Positions 52,741-62,360 of a stretch of 64,000 bases of DNA are shown here, one piece after another. The notes beneath the pieces were generated by a model. The model worked only from the letters and a program-made list of their open reading frames with translations, was not told the DNA's origin and did not search any database. The stretch's first letter is position 1, and each line of letters starts with the position of its first letter. The stretch is from Acinetobacter calcoaceticus. GTDB lineage: Bacteria; Pseudomonadota; Gammaproteobacteria; Pseudomonadales; Moraxellaceae. Location: the NCBI RefSeq assembly GCF_016508255.1, contig NZ_JADVKT010000011.1, forward strand, positions 1 to 64,000, in the 5' to 3' direction. The translations under genes and the position numbers were made by a program.

Positions 52741-55359
52741 TCAAATTTCTCTATGAACAAATGGTAGTGATTTTCTAGCAGCATCTAATAAACATGAAAC
52801 ACAAATCTTACTAGAAATGTTAGGAAGCGGAAAATTATGTTTTACCCCTTTTGTAAACTTAGTTTGAGATGACTTTATCTCGACCAGACCAGGGCTGTTA
52901 ATTTCTATTGAACCATCAGACTTTATTTTTATGTAACCACCACCACAAGCGAGCATAATTTCTTTTTTTGCAGCTAAAGTTATTGAGCTTTCTGTACTTA
53001 TAATTTTACACTCTTTTAAAGAGGCTAATTCTAACTCGTCATTTTGAGCATGTATTTTAATATTACCTTTCGTAGCAAATAGATTTACGCCTTTATCTTG
53101 TGTATATAAGCTGAGCCCTTTGGCAGATTGCGCTGTAAGTTCACCAGAAGAACTTATATCAAATTGCTTGCCCGCAATTAATTTTATATTATCTTTTGCC
53201 ACATGAGTCTGGTTACCTTGACTCACAGAAAGAAGGTCTTTAACTGAACTCATTAAAATATTAGGCTCCGTAAACTTTTCTAAAGTTTTTTCAGCCTGAT
53301 TAACTAAATCTAAGCTGATTTGATAGTTTTCATCTTGAAAAACTTTACTGGTACGCGCATTTTTTTCTAATAACTGTAATTGATCTAAAGATTCTGATAA
53401 CTGTGATAATAAATTTTGAATATTTAATTGTACGTCAGAAGCATTTGCTTGCTCAGCAGTACTAATTAACAAGCCTTTTCCAGCTCTTAAAGCTCCCCAT
53501 TGATCAGTTCTTAACTCAAATCCTTCACCTCTTCCATCACTTTCTGCAGTTTCTTTAGGATGACTTAAGTTTCCTAAATTCAGTTGTGTTGCACCGTGGC
53601 TACTATGGAGCTGAGCACTAATCTGTCCTGTTGTATCATCAAAGCGAAGTTGGTTATAACCTTCTCCATCAACTTCTTTTGAACGAATGCCACTCAGTTT
53701 TTTAGTCTCTGGTAATTTTCCTTTAATATCAAATCTAGTTGGTATTCGTTGGGCTTCATGAATACGACCAGTGACAAAAGGACGATCTATGTTGCCATCA
53801 AAAAAATCAATTACAACAATTTCATCTTTACGCGGTAAGAAACGCGTACCATAGCCTTCCCCAGCCCAAGGGGTAAGTACATCAACCCAAGCTGAGTCAG
53901 TATCTATATCATTGGAACCTGCACCGCCGTCATGAGCATGGTCATCTGCACGGGTAAACAGGAAACGAACTTTTATACGCCCCCATTCATCAACATGAAT
54001 TTCCTCACCATCAGTAGTAACTTTGGCTCTTTGTACATGTGCAATAGGCCTATGTACGAGTGGATCGTACTCAGGAACAACAGGAATACTTCTACGAACT
54101 ACAATCAGCTCATTGGCTTGTCTTTCTTGCTCACTATCTTGACTAATTTGCCAATGGCTCTGAGTAAGTAATTTTTCAACTTGCCCTTGTATATCTTTCG
54201 GCAGATTATTTTGATTGTAAAAATGTTTGGATAGAATTAAAAATTCCTTATCATTTTCAGCATGGTTTTTATCTAGCTCGGGATGCTCAACTAACTGAAA
54301 CCAGTACCCAACCTGTACATCGCGTACACTACTGTGTGCTGTGAAATATTTAGCCTGCAAAGCTTGATATTGGTTAAGATGCCTATTTAATTTCTCAAGT
54401 TGATCATTACTTGATGCGGTAGCTTGATCTTCACCTTTAAGATCACTAATCCATGATGGAGATAAACTCCACGCTTGTTCCAGACTAAGACTTTCATTGT
54501 CTCTTTGTGAACTATGCTTATGTGAACTTACAATTAAGCCACTTGCATCTTGCTGGCTTAAACTATCTGCTTGCCAACGCTGTACATGAATGGCTGTCGA
54601 CTGTAAATTACGCTCTGCAATAAAACTAGTGATACTGTCATATTGCTCTGTAGCATTTGAACGGTGATAGCGTATTGTTCTTCGATCAATTGCAGTAAAT
54701 TGAAAGTTATCATCAATTAATCTCAACTTTTGAGATTCTATGTCCCCACTATTGTTAGTAATAATATAATTTGATTCATCTATAAGCCAGTTAATAGATT
54801 CTTCACGCATTAATCTTGTTAGAAAGGTGTAATCACTTTCATTGGCCTGCATGGAAAAAGGTCTTATATCATAAGATTTAGTTAAGCCGCTTGTATCAAG
54901 TTTTAAACTAGCTGCAAATAAAGAACTTTTTGTCTGCCACTCTTTGAATATAATTTCTACAATATCGACAACACTTTTATTCATAAATACGCGGCTATTA
55001 CGTCTTTTATGCCATAAACTTGTAGGGTCCTGCATAGTTAAGCGATAAAGACTAAAAGCCCCATCGCTTTGCCCCTGACTAGCGCCTGTAATGATACCTG
55101 ATGTTCTAAATAATTTACCTGAATCAGTAATTTGATCTACTGCTACTTGGCAGCCTATAAATTGTTTGAGTTCTATATACGGATTGGTTGATAAACAAAT
55201 AAGTTCAGCAGACAGCCCCTCATTGAGACCATGATAACCATCAATACGTTGCAACATAATTTGAGAGTTGAGTTGCGTATTTGAAAAATGAATACTAATA
55301 GCGCGTTTCTGTATTCCATATCCTAATTTATCAAGAATACCAAAGATACTATTGAACAT
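52741..55359 (-). CDS. vgrG: Type VI secretion system spike protein VgrG
   Basis: This 872-aa VgrG has gp27-like N-terminal domain sequence (LQRIDGYHGLNEGLSAEL, VRDVQVGYWFQLVEHPE, base of the spike). The central gp5/OB-fold shows GRIKVRFLFTRADD...SAWVDVLTPWAGEGYGTRFLPRKDEIVVIDFFDGNIDRPFVTGRIHE. A C-terminal beta-helix/DUF2345 stretch follows. It ends 1 nt before the DUF4123-type gene, heading an orphan operon (no tss structural genes in the window), so it must rely on a T6SS apparatus encoded elsewhere. Low GC suggests an acquired island. Confidence 0.93.
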   Translation of the reverse strand: MFNSIFGILDKLGYGIQKRAISIHFSNTQLNSQIMLQRIDGYHGLNEGLSAELICLSTNPYIELKQFIGCQVAVDQITDSGKLFRTSGIITGASQGQSDGAFSLYRLTMQDPTSLWHKRRNSRVFMNKSVVDIVEIIFKEWQTKSSLFAASLKLDTSGLTKSYDIRPFSMQANESDYTFLTRLMREESINWLIDESNYIITNNSGDIESQKLRLIDDNFQFTAIDRRTIRYHRSNATEQYDSITSFIAERNLQSTAIHVQRWQADSLSQQDASGLIVSSHKHSSQRDNESLSLEQAWSLSPSWISDLKGEDQATASSNDQLEKLNRHLNQYQALQAKYFTAHSSVRDVQVGYWFQLVEHPELDKNHAENDKEFLILSKHFYNQNNLPKDIQGQVEKLLTQSHWQISQDSEQERQANELIVVRRSIPVVPEYDPLVHRPIAHVQRAKVTTDGEEIHVDEWGRIKVRFLFTRADDHAHDGGAGSNDIDTDSAWVDVLTPWAGEGYGTRFLPRKDEIVVIDFFDGNIDRPFVTGRIHEAQRIPTRFDIKGKLPETKKLSGIRSKEVDGEGYNQLRFDDTTGQISAQLHSSHGATQLNLGNLSHPKETAESDGRGEGFELRTDQWGALRAGKGLLISTAEQANASDVQLNIQNLLSQLSESLDQLQLLEKNARTSKVFQDENYQISLDLVNQAEKTLEKFTEPNILMSSVKDLLSVSQGNQTHVAKDNIKLIAGKQFDISSSGELTAQSAKGLSLYTQDKGVNLFATKGNIKIHAQNDELELASLKECKIISTESSITLAAKKEIMLACGGGYIKIKSDGSIEINSPGLVEIKSSQTKFTKGVKHNFPLPNISSKICVSCLLDAARKSLPFVHREI

Positions 55360-55566
55360 TATTTATTATGACCTTTATTAATAATAAAAATACGAGCAAA
55401 ACACAAAGGTATATAAAATACTCTTACTTTCATACTATTGAAGCTTGATTAAGTTTAATACATATAGTTAAATAATATAATATTTTTCTTATTTCTTCAA
55501 TGGTGTTAATATGCGAATAGGAATTTCAATATTTTACCAGATTTAGCAATATCTATAGATTTTACA

Positions 55567-56019
55567 ATGAAGAAATACTTATTAGTTTGTCTTTTACCCA
55601 TTTTTACAACTGCGTGCAATGCAAAACCAAGCCCTCAAGAAGAACTAGATCTCCAAACTAGATTTTTACCTACAGTTTATAATATTGATGCGGGTACTTA
55701 TGCTTTGGTTTCAAAAGAAGCCCCTACAGCTTTAACTAAACAAATGTATGAAGATGCATTATTTAAGCTTAGTTTATTAAAAAGATATGATGACCAAGCA
55801 AGTGCAAATTTCAAGCTCGAAAAAACTGTAGAGCCAATTGATCTAAATTCTTTATGTTTAATGGGTAGGTTTGTTACTAATCCAACTTATATAAATTCAG
55901 TAAAGCGTAATATTGAACAAATGCCAGATTTAAATAAATGGCTCAAGGAGCAACAACCAAAGTGGCAAGAAACTTTGAAAAAGGAGAATCAGGAAATCTT
56001 TGATCACCCTTGTTTATAA
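55567..56019 (+). CDS. Hypothetical lipoprotein
   Basis: This 150-aa protein has signal MKKYLLVCLLPIFTTAC with lipobox TTAC and a helical mature region (EELDLQTRFLPTVYNID, KQMYEDALFKLSLLKRYDDQ, C-terminal WLKEQQPKWQETLKKENQE). No family was recognised. It lies beside the MFS-end remnant at the outer edge of the vgrG island. Confidence 0.62.
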   Translation: MKKYLLVCLLPIFTTACNAKPSPQEELDLQTRFLPTVYNIDAGTYALVSKEAPTALTKQMYEDALFKLSLLKRYDDQASANFKLEKTVEPIDLNSLCLMGRFVTNPTYINSVKRNIEQMPDLNKWLKEQQPKWQETLKKENQEIFDHPCL

Positions 56020-56024
56020 AATAT

Positions 56025-56172
56025 ATTCTTACCTTTATCGGCGCCATGATTGCGTTGTATTTGGAAAGAAATACCCACTTTACCGAAAGCGCACAAAAGT
56101 TTCAAAAGTTGATTGAGATTTTAGATATAAAAAATTTAATAAAAAAGAGATCAGCTTAAGGTCTCTTTTTTT
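56025..56172 (+). pseudogene. Decayed 3' end of an MFS transporter gene
   Basis: Starting at 56025 the translation reads ILTFIGAMIALYLER before frame loss. The ACS-family gene at 45800-47140 ends ILTFIGAVIALYLGRKPTLPKAQ. Similarity continues in the following T-rich region and the terminator hairpin (56142-56170 versus 47161-47182). So this is a degenerate copy of the last 30 codons plus terminator. It lies after the lipoprotein gene and before the Res gene, about 9 kb from the intact copy. Confidence 0.75.
56142..56170 (+). terminator. Terminator associated with the MFS remnant
   Basis: Arms around AAAGAGA and TCTCTTT with a loop of about 11 nt, then T-rich sequence. It would terminate transcripts from the lipoprotein gene. 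Confidence 0.6.
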
Positions 56173-56260
56173 ATTTATAACAAATATATAGAAGCTACGT
56201 TGAATCAATATTTTCCTATTCTTATACGAAAACTATAAGTTTGTCCGTCTTTACTCCAAT

Positions 56261-56288
56261 AAAAAAGCCCATCTTCCGATGAGCTTTT
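56261..56288 (-). terminator. Terminator of the Res gene
   Basis: Arms AAAAGCCCATC and GATGAGCTTTT with a TTCC loop, on the - strand side of the res stop (56327). It has the same sequence type as 49044-49071. Confidence 0.7.
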
Positions 56289-56326
56289 AAATATCTTATA
56301 TAATCTTTATTTATAGTTCGATCATT

Positions 56327-58996
56327 TTACAAGTTACCAATCAATTGCAATATCTGGTTAAATCCATAAGCCTGCTCAAGCTTAGTTTCTTTCTCAAATA
56401 CCATAAAATAACTATATCTGTATCCAGTCTGGTGGCTTAATAAATTTGCCTGATTCTTCCATACTTCACCCAACTTCATTTTATAGGCTGAATCTGAACC
56501 ATCTCTGTCTTCACCTTTAGTTTCTAGCAAAATAAGATGCTTATTTTTAGTCAGAATAATAAAATCAGGATAGTGATTATTTAAATAACCATTAATAGCG
56601 AACCCCTTACCTCGACTCAAGTTTCGATGCCACCACTCAATATTATCTAAGCCAACAAGTTTAGTTATGAAATCTACTTCCAAATTATTTGCTTTCGCCT
56701 CTTTTTCATAAAGGCTATTTTCCAAAGGTAAAGTAAAAGTTTCAGGAATGGCTAAACTTGATGCAAGCTGAAATGAGGGGGATACATTGATATCGGAACT
56801 ATCTACTAAGTATTTAAACTGTCTGGCTGCATATTCATTCATCAAACCATCAATCTTGTGCTTAAACACTTGTGCAACTGTAGCCAAATTTTTAATTGAA
56901 GAAATACGTTGTTCTCTAGTCCAGACACCTACAATTTTACGGATATAAAGCCTTAAGTCTCCATCATCAACTGGATAAAAGGCTTTTCTAGTAAAACTAT
57001 TAAAAATTGAGTCTTCAATTTGTTTAATTTGGCTCGTATCAGTCATTTGTGCGACTTGATTAATTAAATCTTTAATATCACGTTGCTTTAAACGGTCTAG
57101 AGTTAATCTTGTATCTGAACCATCATCACTATCTTGAACACTAAGTTGCCAAATTTCACTGTCAATTTTACCGATATCTAAATTAGAATCCTGATTTGAG
57201 AGTTTAAAATCTTGTAATAAGTAGACTCTATCCAATAGCTGTGTATCCTCATCAAAGAAACTGCCACTTTGTACTTTGATCGTAAACTGAGGTAATAATA
57301 AACCTAGAGTTCCTCTAGTAAATTTTTCTCTCATTGGGTAAAGATTCATTTGTATAGTTCCCTTTTTTACCCCATCTTGTTGTGCAATTTCCTGACGATT
57401 AATTTCATCTAAACCCTGTTCCCGAGCATCTTGTTGGTAGTTATTTACTGCATCTTCTATTTGAGATAGTTCATCACGAGTTTGTTCTTGTAAGGAAGTG
57501 TTCTCTTCAGCAAAAGAATATTGGGGTATATTTTTATTAAATTGATTTTTTAATGAATTTTCAGGCACCACAGGTTGAGTTAAATCAAAAGTATGATTAT
57601 CTGATTGCTCTTGAGTTCCTTTTTCATAGAAACTTTCATCAGGCACTCTCATATCTTTAGAACCAAAACCAATCATTTGCAAGCTATTGGATAATTGAGA
57701 CAGGGTATCATTAAATTTTTTCGATGCAGTGATGACATAGCTACACTCTAAAGCCAATTGGTTCTGTTTCCGTGCATAAGGTTTACGTAAAATACGTCCT
57801 AATAACTGCGTTACATCTGTTTCAGAACTACGATTAGCAAAGGTTGCCAAAATATAAGCGAACGAGCAATCCCACCCCTCTTTTAAAGCATTGATAGTAA
57901 TAATATAACGAACCTCACATTGTGGACTTAATAAATCCACACCTTTTAATTCATCAATATTGGCTGTTTTAATTTTAATTTGTTCTTTTGGAATACCTAA
58001 ATCACTTAAAGTCTGTCTGACTTTTTCATAATCTGTGGCATCCAGATTACTTTTAGATTCAGCTTGTAATAGAACAATTGGGCGCACATAGTCACCGCCA
58101 GCTTGATGTTGTTGAATAGCACGTTGTTCCAAACGTTCCCGTAACACCTTTGCCTCAACAAATACGGATTGTTCATTTTCTTTGTTATAGACAACTACTG
58201 GTAATTTCACCATGTTTTCTTTTACTAATGCTGTAGCATTAGTAAAACTAATAACGTTGCTGTTTTCTTTTGGTGTGGCGGTCAAGTCTAATACAAAACT
58301 TGGGTTCAGATTATTCAACATATCTGTTGATAATTTAGTATTTGCATTATGACTTTCATCGACGATGATCACAGGGCGCATACGTCTTAAAGTGTTAATC
58401 AAAGAAGTACTATCGTAATCAGATAGATCATGGCTTGTATCTTTGAACTCAGCAAAACTTGCCAAAGCTCCATTTTCCTTAAAAGCACGGCGATTATCTT
58501 TATTTGTAGATTTAAGTGCGTCGAAGCTCATCACAATAATATTTAATGAATCACTTACACTATCCCGATTAAAACCTGCTCCAGTTAGAACCTCTTCTCG
58601 TTCAAATATGTTGACACGGCCATTGAATAAGCTTTTTAAATGAAGATGATAAGGGTGTGCTGGATCTTTTAAAGCTTTTGCCGTTTGCTGCAAGATAGAT
58701 AATGATGGTACGAGCCATAACACCAATTTTGACTTATCGCTAATATAGTTCTGCATAAAATCAAAAATTGGTGCAACTGCATTGACTGCTATAAAAGTCT
58801 TACCGCCTGCCGTAGGAACTTTAAAGCAAACATGGGGACAATTCGCAATATGGTTTGTATATGTTACCCCTGTAACACCTGCATCTCGCCAATAACTGCT
58901 AAAGGCAGTCAGCATATTGCCCTGACATTGCTGTAAGTGGTTTAAATAGTCTTCTAAATCTTGGATAACTTTGCGTTGGTAACTGTTCAAATTCAT
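56327..58996 (-). CDS. Type III restriction enzyme, Res subunit
   Basis: This 889-aa helicase-nuclease has Walker A VPTAGGKTFIAVNAV (about residue 58), the DESHNAN helicase motif II (about 215), LDLTATPKENS motif III (about 233) and a superfamily-2 motif VI-like GRILRKPYARK (about 405). A C-terminal PD-(D/E)xK-like nuclease reads DFIILTKNKHLILLETKGED (about 805-825). It is 19 bp after the mod stop and co-directional, the standard Type III mod-res operon. It cuts only with the Mod partner and opposing unmethylated sites, and needs ATP. Confidence 0.92.
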   Translation of the reverse strand: MNLNSYQRKVIQDLEDYLNHLQQCQGNMLTAFSSYWRDAGVTGVTYTNHIANCPHVCFKVPTAGGKTFIAVNAVAPIFDFMQNYISDKSKLVLWLVPSLSILQQTAKALKDPAHPYHLHLKSLFNGRVNIFEREEVLTGAGFNRDSVSDSLNIIVMSFDALKSTNKDNRRAFKENGALASFAEFKDTSHDLSDYDSTSLINTLRRMRPVIIVDESHNANTKLSTDMLNNLNPSFVLDLTATPKENSNVISFTNATALVKENMVKLPVVVYNKENEQSVFVEAKVLRERLEQRAIQQHQAGGDYVRPIVLLQAESKSNLDATDYEKVRQTLSDLGIPKEQIKIKTANIDELKGVDLLSPQCEVRYIITINALKEGWDCSFAYILATFANRSSETDVTQLLGRILRKPYARKQNQLALECSYVITASKKFNDTLSQLSNSLQMIGFGSKDMRVPDESFYEKGTQEQSDNHTFDLTQPVVPENSLKNQFNKNIPQYSFAEENTSLQEQTRDELSQIEDAVNNYQQDAREQGLDEINRQEIAQQDGVKKGTIQMNLYPMREKFTRGTLGLLLPQFTIKVQSGSFFDEDTQLLDRVYLLQDFKLSNQDSNLDIGKIDSEIWQLSVQDSDDGSDTRLTLDRLKQRDIKDLINQVAQMTDTSQIKQIEDSIFNSFTRKAFYPVDDGDLRLYIRKIVGVWTREQRISSIKNLATVAQVFKHKIDGLMNEYAARQFKYLVDSSDINVSPSFQLASSLAIPETFTLPLENSLYEKEAKANNLEVDFITKLVGLDNIEWWHRNLSRGKGFAINGYLNNHYPDFIILTKNKHLILLETKGEDRDGSDSAYKMKLGEVWKNQANLLSHQTGYRYSYFMVFEKETKLEQAYGFNQILQLIGNL

Positions 58997-59015
58997 TATT
59001 TATTGTCCTTATCTA

Positions 59016-60713
59016 TCAGAAACGCATGATGTCACGGGGAATACGCTTAAAGGTAATGCCATGCTTTTGCATAAATTTGTCGTCTAAAACACACTTATCT
59101 GCATAGACAACAAACTGACTTGGACGTACTACATTTTGAAGATTTAAAGTTCCCAAAAAGTCTAAATCAAGACTGGTAATAGCTTCTTTGTTGTAATGAA
59201 ATAACCATAAAGTTTGTTGATTTATTCCTAACGCTGATGGAGCAATAGAATTCTCAAGAGGTAACTGGTTATCTAAAGGAATACTTTCACTATATGCAAT
59301 ATATTGCCGAATACGTTCAATACCCACAGATTCATTTAATAGGTCACTTTCGGAAAATAGTGCATCACCTAGCTCATAAAAATCAAAGGATCCACCTAAT
59401 CCTTCTACTTTCTTATTACCTTCACCATAACCATCCATAACTCGGCGCACTCGTTCTGCGGTAATGCTTTCTGCATAATCCATCATTTCACAAAGAATAA
59501 AACGACGATTACCCCCATCTTGAGCATTAAGTTTTAGAACCGCATGTGCGGTAGTGCCAGAGCCTGCGAAACTATCAAGGATGATTGAATTAGGATTTGT
59601 AGCTATTTGCAGAATTCTTTCTATTAAACGTGTAGGTTTAGGCGTATCAAAAACATTATCAATTTCTGAAAATATAAATTTGGTTTCTTGTTTAGCTTCT
59701 TGACTATGACCAACTTCTTCATTCGACCACCATGTCCAAGATGAAATACCTTCTGATTCTGATAAAAACGTTTTTCTTCTAGGAACTCCATCACCGTCTT
59801 TACCAAACCAAATTCTATTATCAGCAACTAATTCCAAAAATACAGATTCTATATTTTTCCAGCATCTATCAGATGGTGGGGTTATAGTTTTCCCACTAGG
59901 AGTTATAATCTTATAAACTTGATTTGGTCTAAAACCTTGAGCTGTAAAATCTGAAGAAGTCCATATTCCACGTGGATCATTATCTGGATTTTTATAATTA
60001 CTTTTTTGCTTTTGAGTGAAAGATAATTTATTTAACCTCAAACATTCTTTCCGTTTTGAATATATTAATATAAATTCATGCGCATCACCTAATTGAATTC
60101 TTGCATCAGGTGACGTCCGTTTTTGCCATAATACATTCGCAACAAAATTACTTTGACCAAAAATTTCATCACAAATTAATTTTAAATTAGCTTGTTCATT
60201 ATCATCAATCGAAATAAAAATTACTCCATCATTAGCTAGCAATCGATGTAATAATTTAAGACGCGGATACATCATACATAGCCATTTATCATGGCGACTT
60301 AAATCTTCCCCCTCTTTTCCAACAACATCGCCTAACCACTTTATAATTCTTGGGTCATTTACATTATCGTTATATACCCAGCCTTCATTTCCAGTGTTAT
60401 AAGGTGGGTCAATATAAATGCAATTTACCTTACCTTCGAATTCAGGCAAAAGACTTTTTAGGACAGTGAGATTATCCCCATGAATAATCCTATTATTTAT
60501 TGTATTAGATTGATTTTCTTGGTATAATGTTGCGTTGCGTTGCGTTGCGTTGCGTTGCGTTGCGTTGCGTTGCGTTGCGTTGCGTTGCGTTGCGTTGCGT
60601 TGCGTTGCGTTGCGTTGCGTGTCGAAAGAATACTTCTTATCTAAAACAAAAAATGGCACGTCTAAATGATGGTTTACAACCTTTTCTTTACCTAACCAAG
60701 ATAATGTAGGCAT
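59016..60713 (-). CDS. Type III DNA methyltransferase, Mod subunit, with in-frame 5-bp repeat tract
   Basis: This 565-aa adenine-N6 methyltransferase of beta type has DPPYNTGNEGW at about 102 (motif IV) before DSFAGSGTTAHAV near 380 (motif I), with target-recognition region between. The N-terminus MPTLSWLGKEKVVNHH matches Type III Mod proteins. Residues 33-62 are six copies of QRNAT, encoded by the 18-unit pentanucleotide tract at 60531-60620. As sequenced the frame is open from ATG 60713 to the stop. A change of one unit would break it. The operon partner is the Res subunit. Confidence 0.93.
   Translation of the reverse strand: MPTLSWLGKEKVVNHHLDVPFFVLDKKYSFDTQRNATQRNATQRNATQRNATQRNATQRNATLYQENQSNTINNRIIHGDNLTVLKSLLPEFEGKVNCIYIDPPYNTGNEGWVYNDNVNDPRIIKWLGDVVGKEGEDLSRHDKWLCMMYPRLKLLHRLLANDGVIFISIDDNEQANLKLICDEIFGQSNFVANVLWQKRTSPDARIQLGDAHEFILIYSKRKECLRLNKLSFTQKQKSNYKNPDNDPRGIWTSSDFTAQGFRPNQVYKIITPSGKTITPPSDRCWKNIESVFLELVADNRIWFGKDGDGVPRRKTFLSESEGISSWTWWSNEEVGHSQEAKQETKFIFSEIDNVFDTPKPTRLIERILQIATNPNSIILDSFAGSGTTAHAVLKLNAQDGGNRRFILCEMMDYAESITAERVRRVMDGYGEGNKKVEGLGGSFDFYELGDALFSESDLLNESVGIERIRQYIAYSESIPLDNQLPLENSIAPSALGINQQTLWLFHYNKEAITSLDLDFLGTLNLQNVVRPSQFVVYADKCVLDDKFMQKHGITFKRIPRDIMRF
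60531..60620. repeat. Pentanucleotide tandem repeat (TGCGT)x18 in mod
   Basis: Eighteen perfect copies of TGCGT (90 bp, multiple of 3) lie between codons for the conserved N-terminus and the catalytic domain. Because 5 is not a multiple of 3, gain or loss of one or two units shifts the reading frame, while 15, 18 or 21 units keep it open. No stop codon occurs in the tract in any frame. Confidence 0.95.
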
Positions 60714-60936
60714 TACAATTCCTTACTTCCGTACAGCTTTTTCAATTGAGCAGTATCATAACAGAAATTTTTTCCAGAAAATTGCGTATTACAATCAAAA
60801 AAATTAAGAGGTTGATCCTCAATAATATGGTTTAAATCAATAATTAAGATAAAAAGTAAATTATTAAAAGATTAAAAGCCCTCGCTAATAATTAGTATTT
60901 AGCGAAGACTTTCTATACCGTAATTCATCCAATTAA
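60714..60936. other. Intergenic region upstream of mod
   Basis: AT-rich; it must contain the mod promoter, read on the - strand. No gene or structured element was recognised. Confidence 0.4.
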
Positions 60937-61191
60937 TTAAACTAAGCGTTTTAATACCACTTGTTCACCACTCTCAGAATAAAATATATCGAGACCTACT
61001 GGTCTACTAAACTTCTGACCACAAACTACCACATGATCAATTAAAGTGGAGCCAATTAATTGAATTAGGTTTACACGTTTTAGCGCTCTAGAGATAACCA
61101 TCAAACCTAAAAGTTCAATACCATCACTATTTAAAACCACAATAGCCTGAGTTTCATTTTTTTGCCACATAAGCTCTGCTTGGTTTTCCAT
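60937..61191 (-). CDS. Hypothetical protein (84 aa)
   Basis: This 84-aa protein contains AIVVLNSDGIELLGLMVISRALKRVNLIQ, a compact alpha/beta-looking sequence, with AAGG upstream of the ATG. No family was recognised. It lies between the Type III system and the second TetR module and is not clearly tied to either. Confidence 0.45.
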   Translation of the reverse strand: MENQAELMWQKNETQAIVVLNSDGIELLGLMVISRALKRVNLIQLIGSTLIDHVVVCGQKFSRPVGLDIFYSESGEQVVLKRLV

Positions 61192-61276
61192 TGTTCAACT
61201 GCCTTGATCGGTTAAAGAGTTTTAAACTTAGCAAACGCAGTTAAAAAAATATCATTTTCTGTTGACAGTACATTTG

Positions 61277-61825
61277 CTATCCCCCAAAAAACCTCTCCAC
61301 TACCACATCCCTTTCATCCAAATTGTTTGAGCTTAAAATCTGAAACATCAAGCCATCAATTAGGTTTAAAACCAAGTCAGCATTTGGTTTTAACTCATGA
61401 GTTTCTAAGCTAAAAATAAGGTCAAAAATCTCATGATGTAGCCATTTTCTATACTCTATTGCCATACGGTAGGCCTGAGCGTAAACGAGTTTAATTTCAA
61501 AAAAGGCTTTAAGTAAAAGGTAGTACAGACTATTAAAATTGGCATGTAAAACGACAATCTCTTTGAGTTTATCTTTTGAAGTGCGGTAACGGCTTGAGTA
61601 GATAATTGCCAGCACTTCTTCTTTGAGTCGACTCTTTTGAAAAGCGATGCACATTTCAATAAGGTGCTCTTTTGAGTGAAAGTAGTTATAGAAAGTGGCT
61701 TTAGGAATTTTTGATTTTTGGGCAATTAAGTTCACGCCCGTATTGTGAAATCCATAGAAATTGAACAGCTCAATTGCGGTATGAATAACTTGTAATTTTT
61801 TCGAAGATATTTCTAAATTTGGCAT
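61277..61825 (-). CDS. TetR family transcriptional regulator, paralogue B
   Basis: This 182-aa protein starts MPNLEISSKKLQVI and aligns along its full length with the TetR at 7054-7608. The HTH is at about 10-55 (AIELFNFYGFHNTGVNLIAQ..IPKATFYNYFHSKEHLIE). Both TetR genes are followed upstream (in reverse) by the same sequence block and a C4-like RNA. The target is unknown; by symmetry each could control the RNA gene it faces. Confidence 0.87.
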   Translation of the reverse strand: MPNLEISSKKLQVIHTAIELFNFYGFHNTGVNLIAQKSKIPKATFYNYFHSKEHLIEMCIAFQKSRLKEEVLAIIYSSRYRTSKDKLKEIVVLHANFNSLYYLLLKAFFEIKLVYAQAYRMAIEYRKWLHHEIFDLIFSLETHELKPNADLVLNLIDGLMFQILSSNNLDERDVVVERFFGG

Positions 61826-62078
61826 GGTTTCACCGTTATAAATTCTTGTTGTTTCTAAATGAGATTAAAAAGCCTGTGCCTTTGCTGGGAGAAAAAAGGC
61901 ACAGCAAAGCCGTAAAGACGGTGCTTGGCACATCTCAAGTTTTATTGTTGCTAAGTTTTAGTCGAGACGAATTAAAGCCTGAAAAAGCCTTACGGCGATC
62001 AAGTTGCTTTAATTGATTTAAGTTGTGTCGAGATAGATTTTGACAGTGACTGCCAATAATTTATGAATGTGCATAGCC

Positions 62079-62360
62079 AACTCCTTCTTTTGGGAGTTCT
62101 GCCAAAGCATTATAAATTATGGTGGCAGAACGGAAGCAGGTTGACGGACTGGTTTGGACTCCAGCACACTCGAAAGTGTCCCACTCCCGTCCTACCGCTA
62201 CGGGAGAGAGACGAGAGATACATGCAAAACTATTCCTCAGAAGAAATAATCCTGATGTAGTCCAAACAAAACGGTCCGTCAAAACCGACTGGCAATGTAG
62301 GCCAGCCCGCAAATGGTAATCTGCAATATTTAAGGTGTCAATGTGAAATTGGCTAGAAAT
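62079..62360 (+). ncRNA. C4-antisense-like structured RNA, copy 2
   Basis: It has the same architecture as the copy at 7850-8130. The outer stem TTGACGGAC (62141-62149) pairs with GTCCGTCAA (62274-62282), extended by GTTTGGAC (62152-62159) with GTCCAAAC (62260-62267). Inside, ACACT/AGTGT (62166-62179) and CTCCCG/CGGGAG form hairpins. Differences from copy 1 fall mainly in pairs that stay complementary. It is divergent from TetR paralogue B. Ends are approximate. Confidence 0.7.

Noticed and set aside
47141..56172. Prophage or transposon with integrase
   Set aside because: No integrase, transposase or phage structural gene was found; the segment fits a vgrG-type T6SS island, with only the decayed MFS end as a possible boundary mark.
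60531..60620. CRISPR-like array
   Set aside because: The repeats are contiguous 5-bp units without spacers, so this is a simple tandem repeat, not CRISPR.
60527..60709. Opposite-strand frame made of repeated LRCVA
   Set aside because: It is only the translation of the pentanucleotide tract from the other strand; the mod gene is the real feature.
62061..62319. Several 65-83-codon frames over the second C4-like RNA
   Set aside because: Same reason: they are by-products of the RNA sequence, on both strands.
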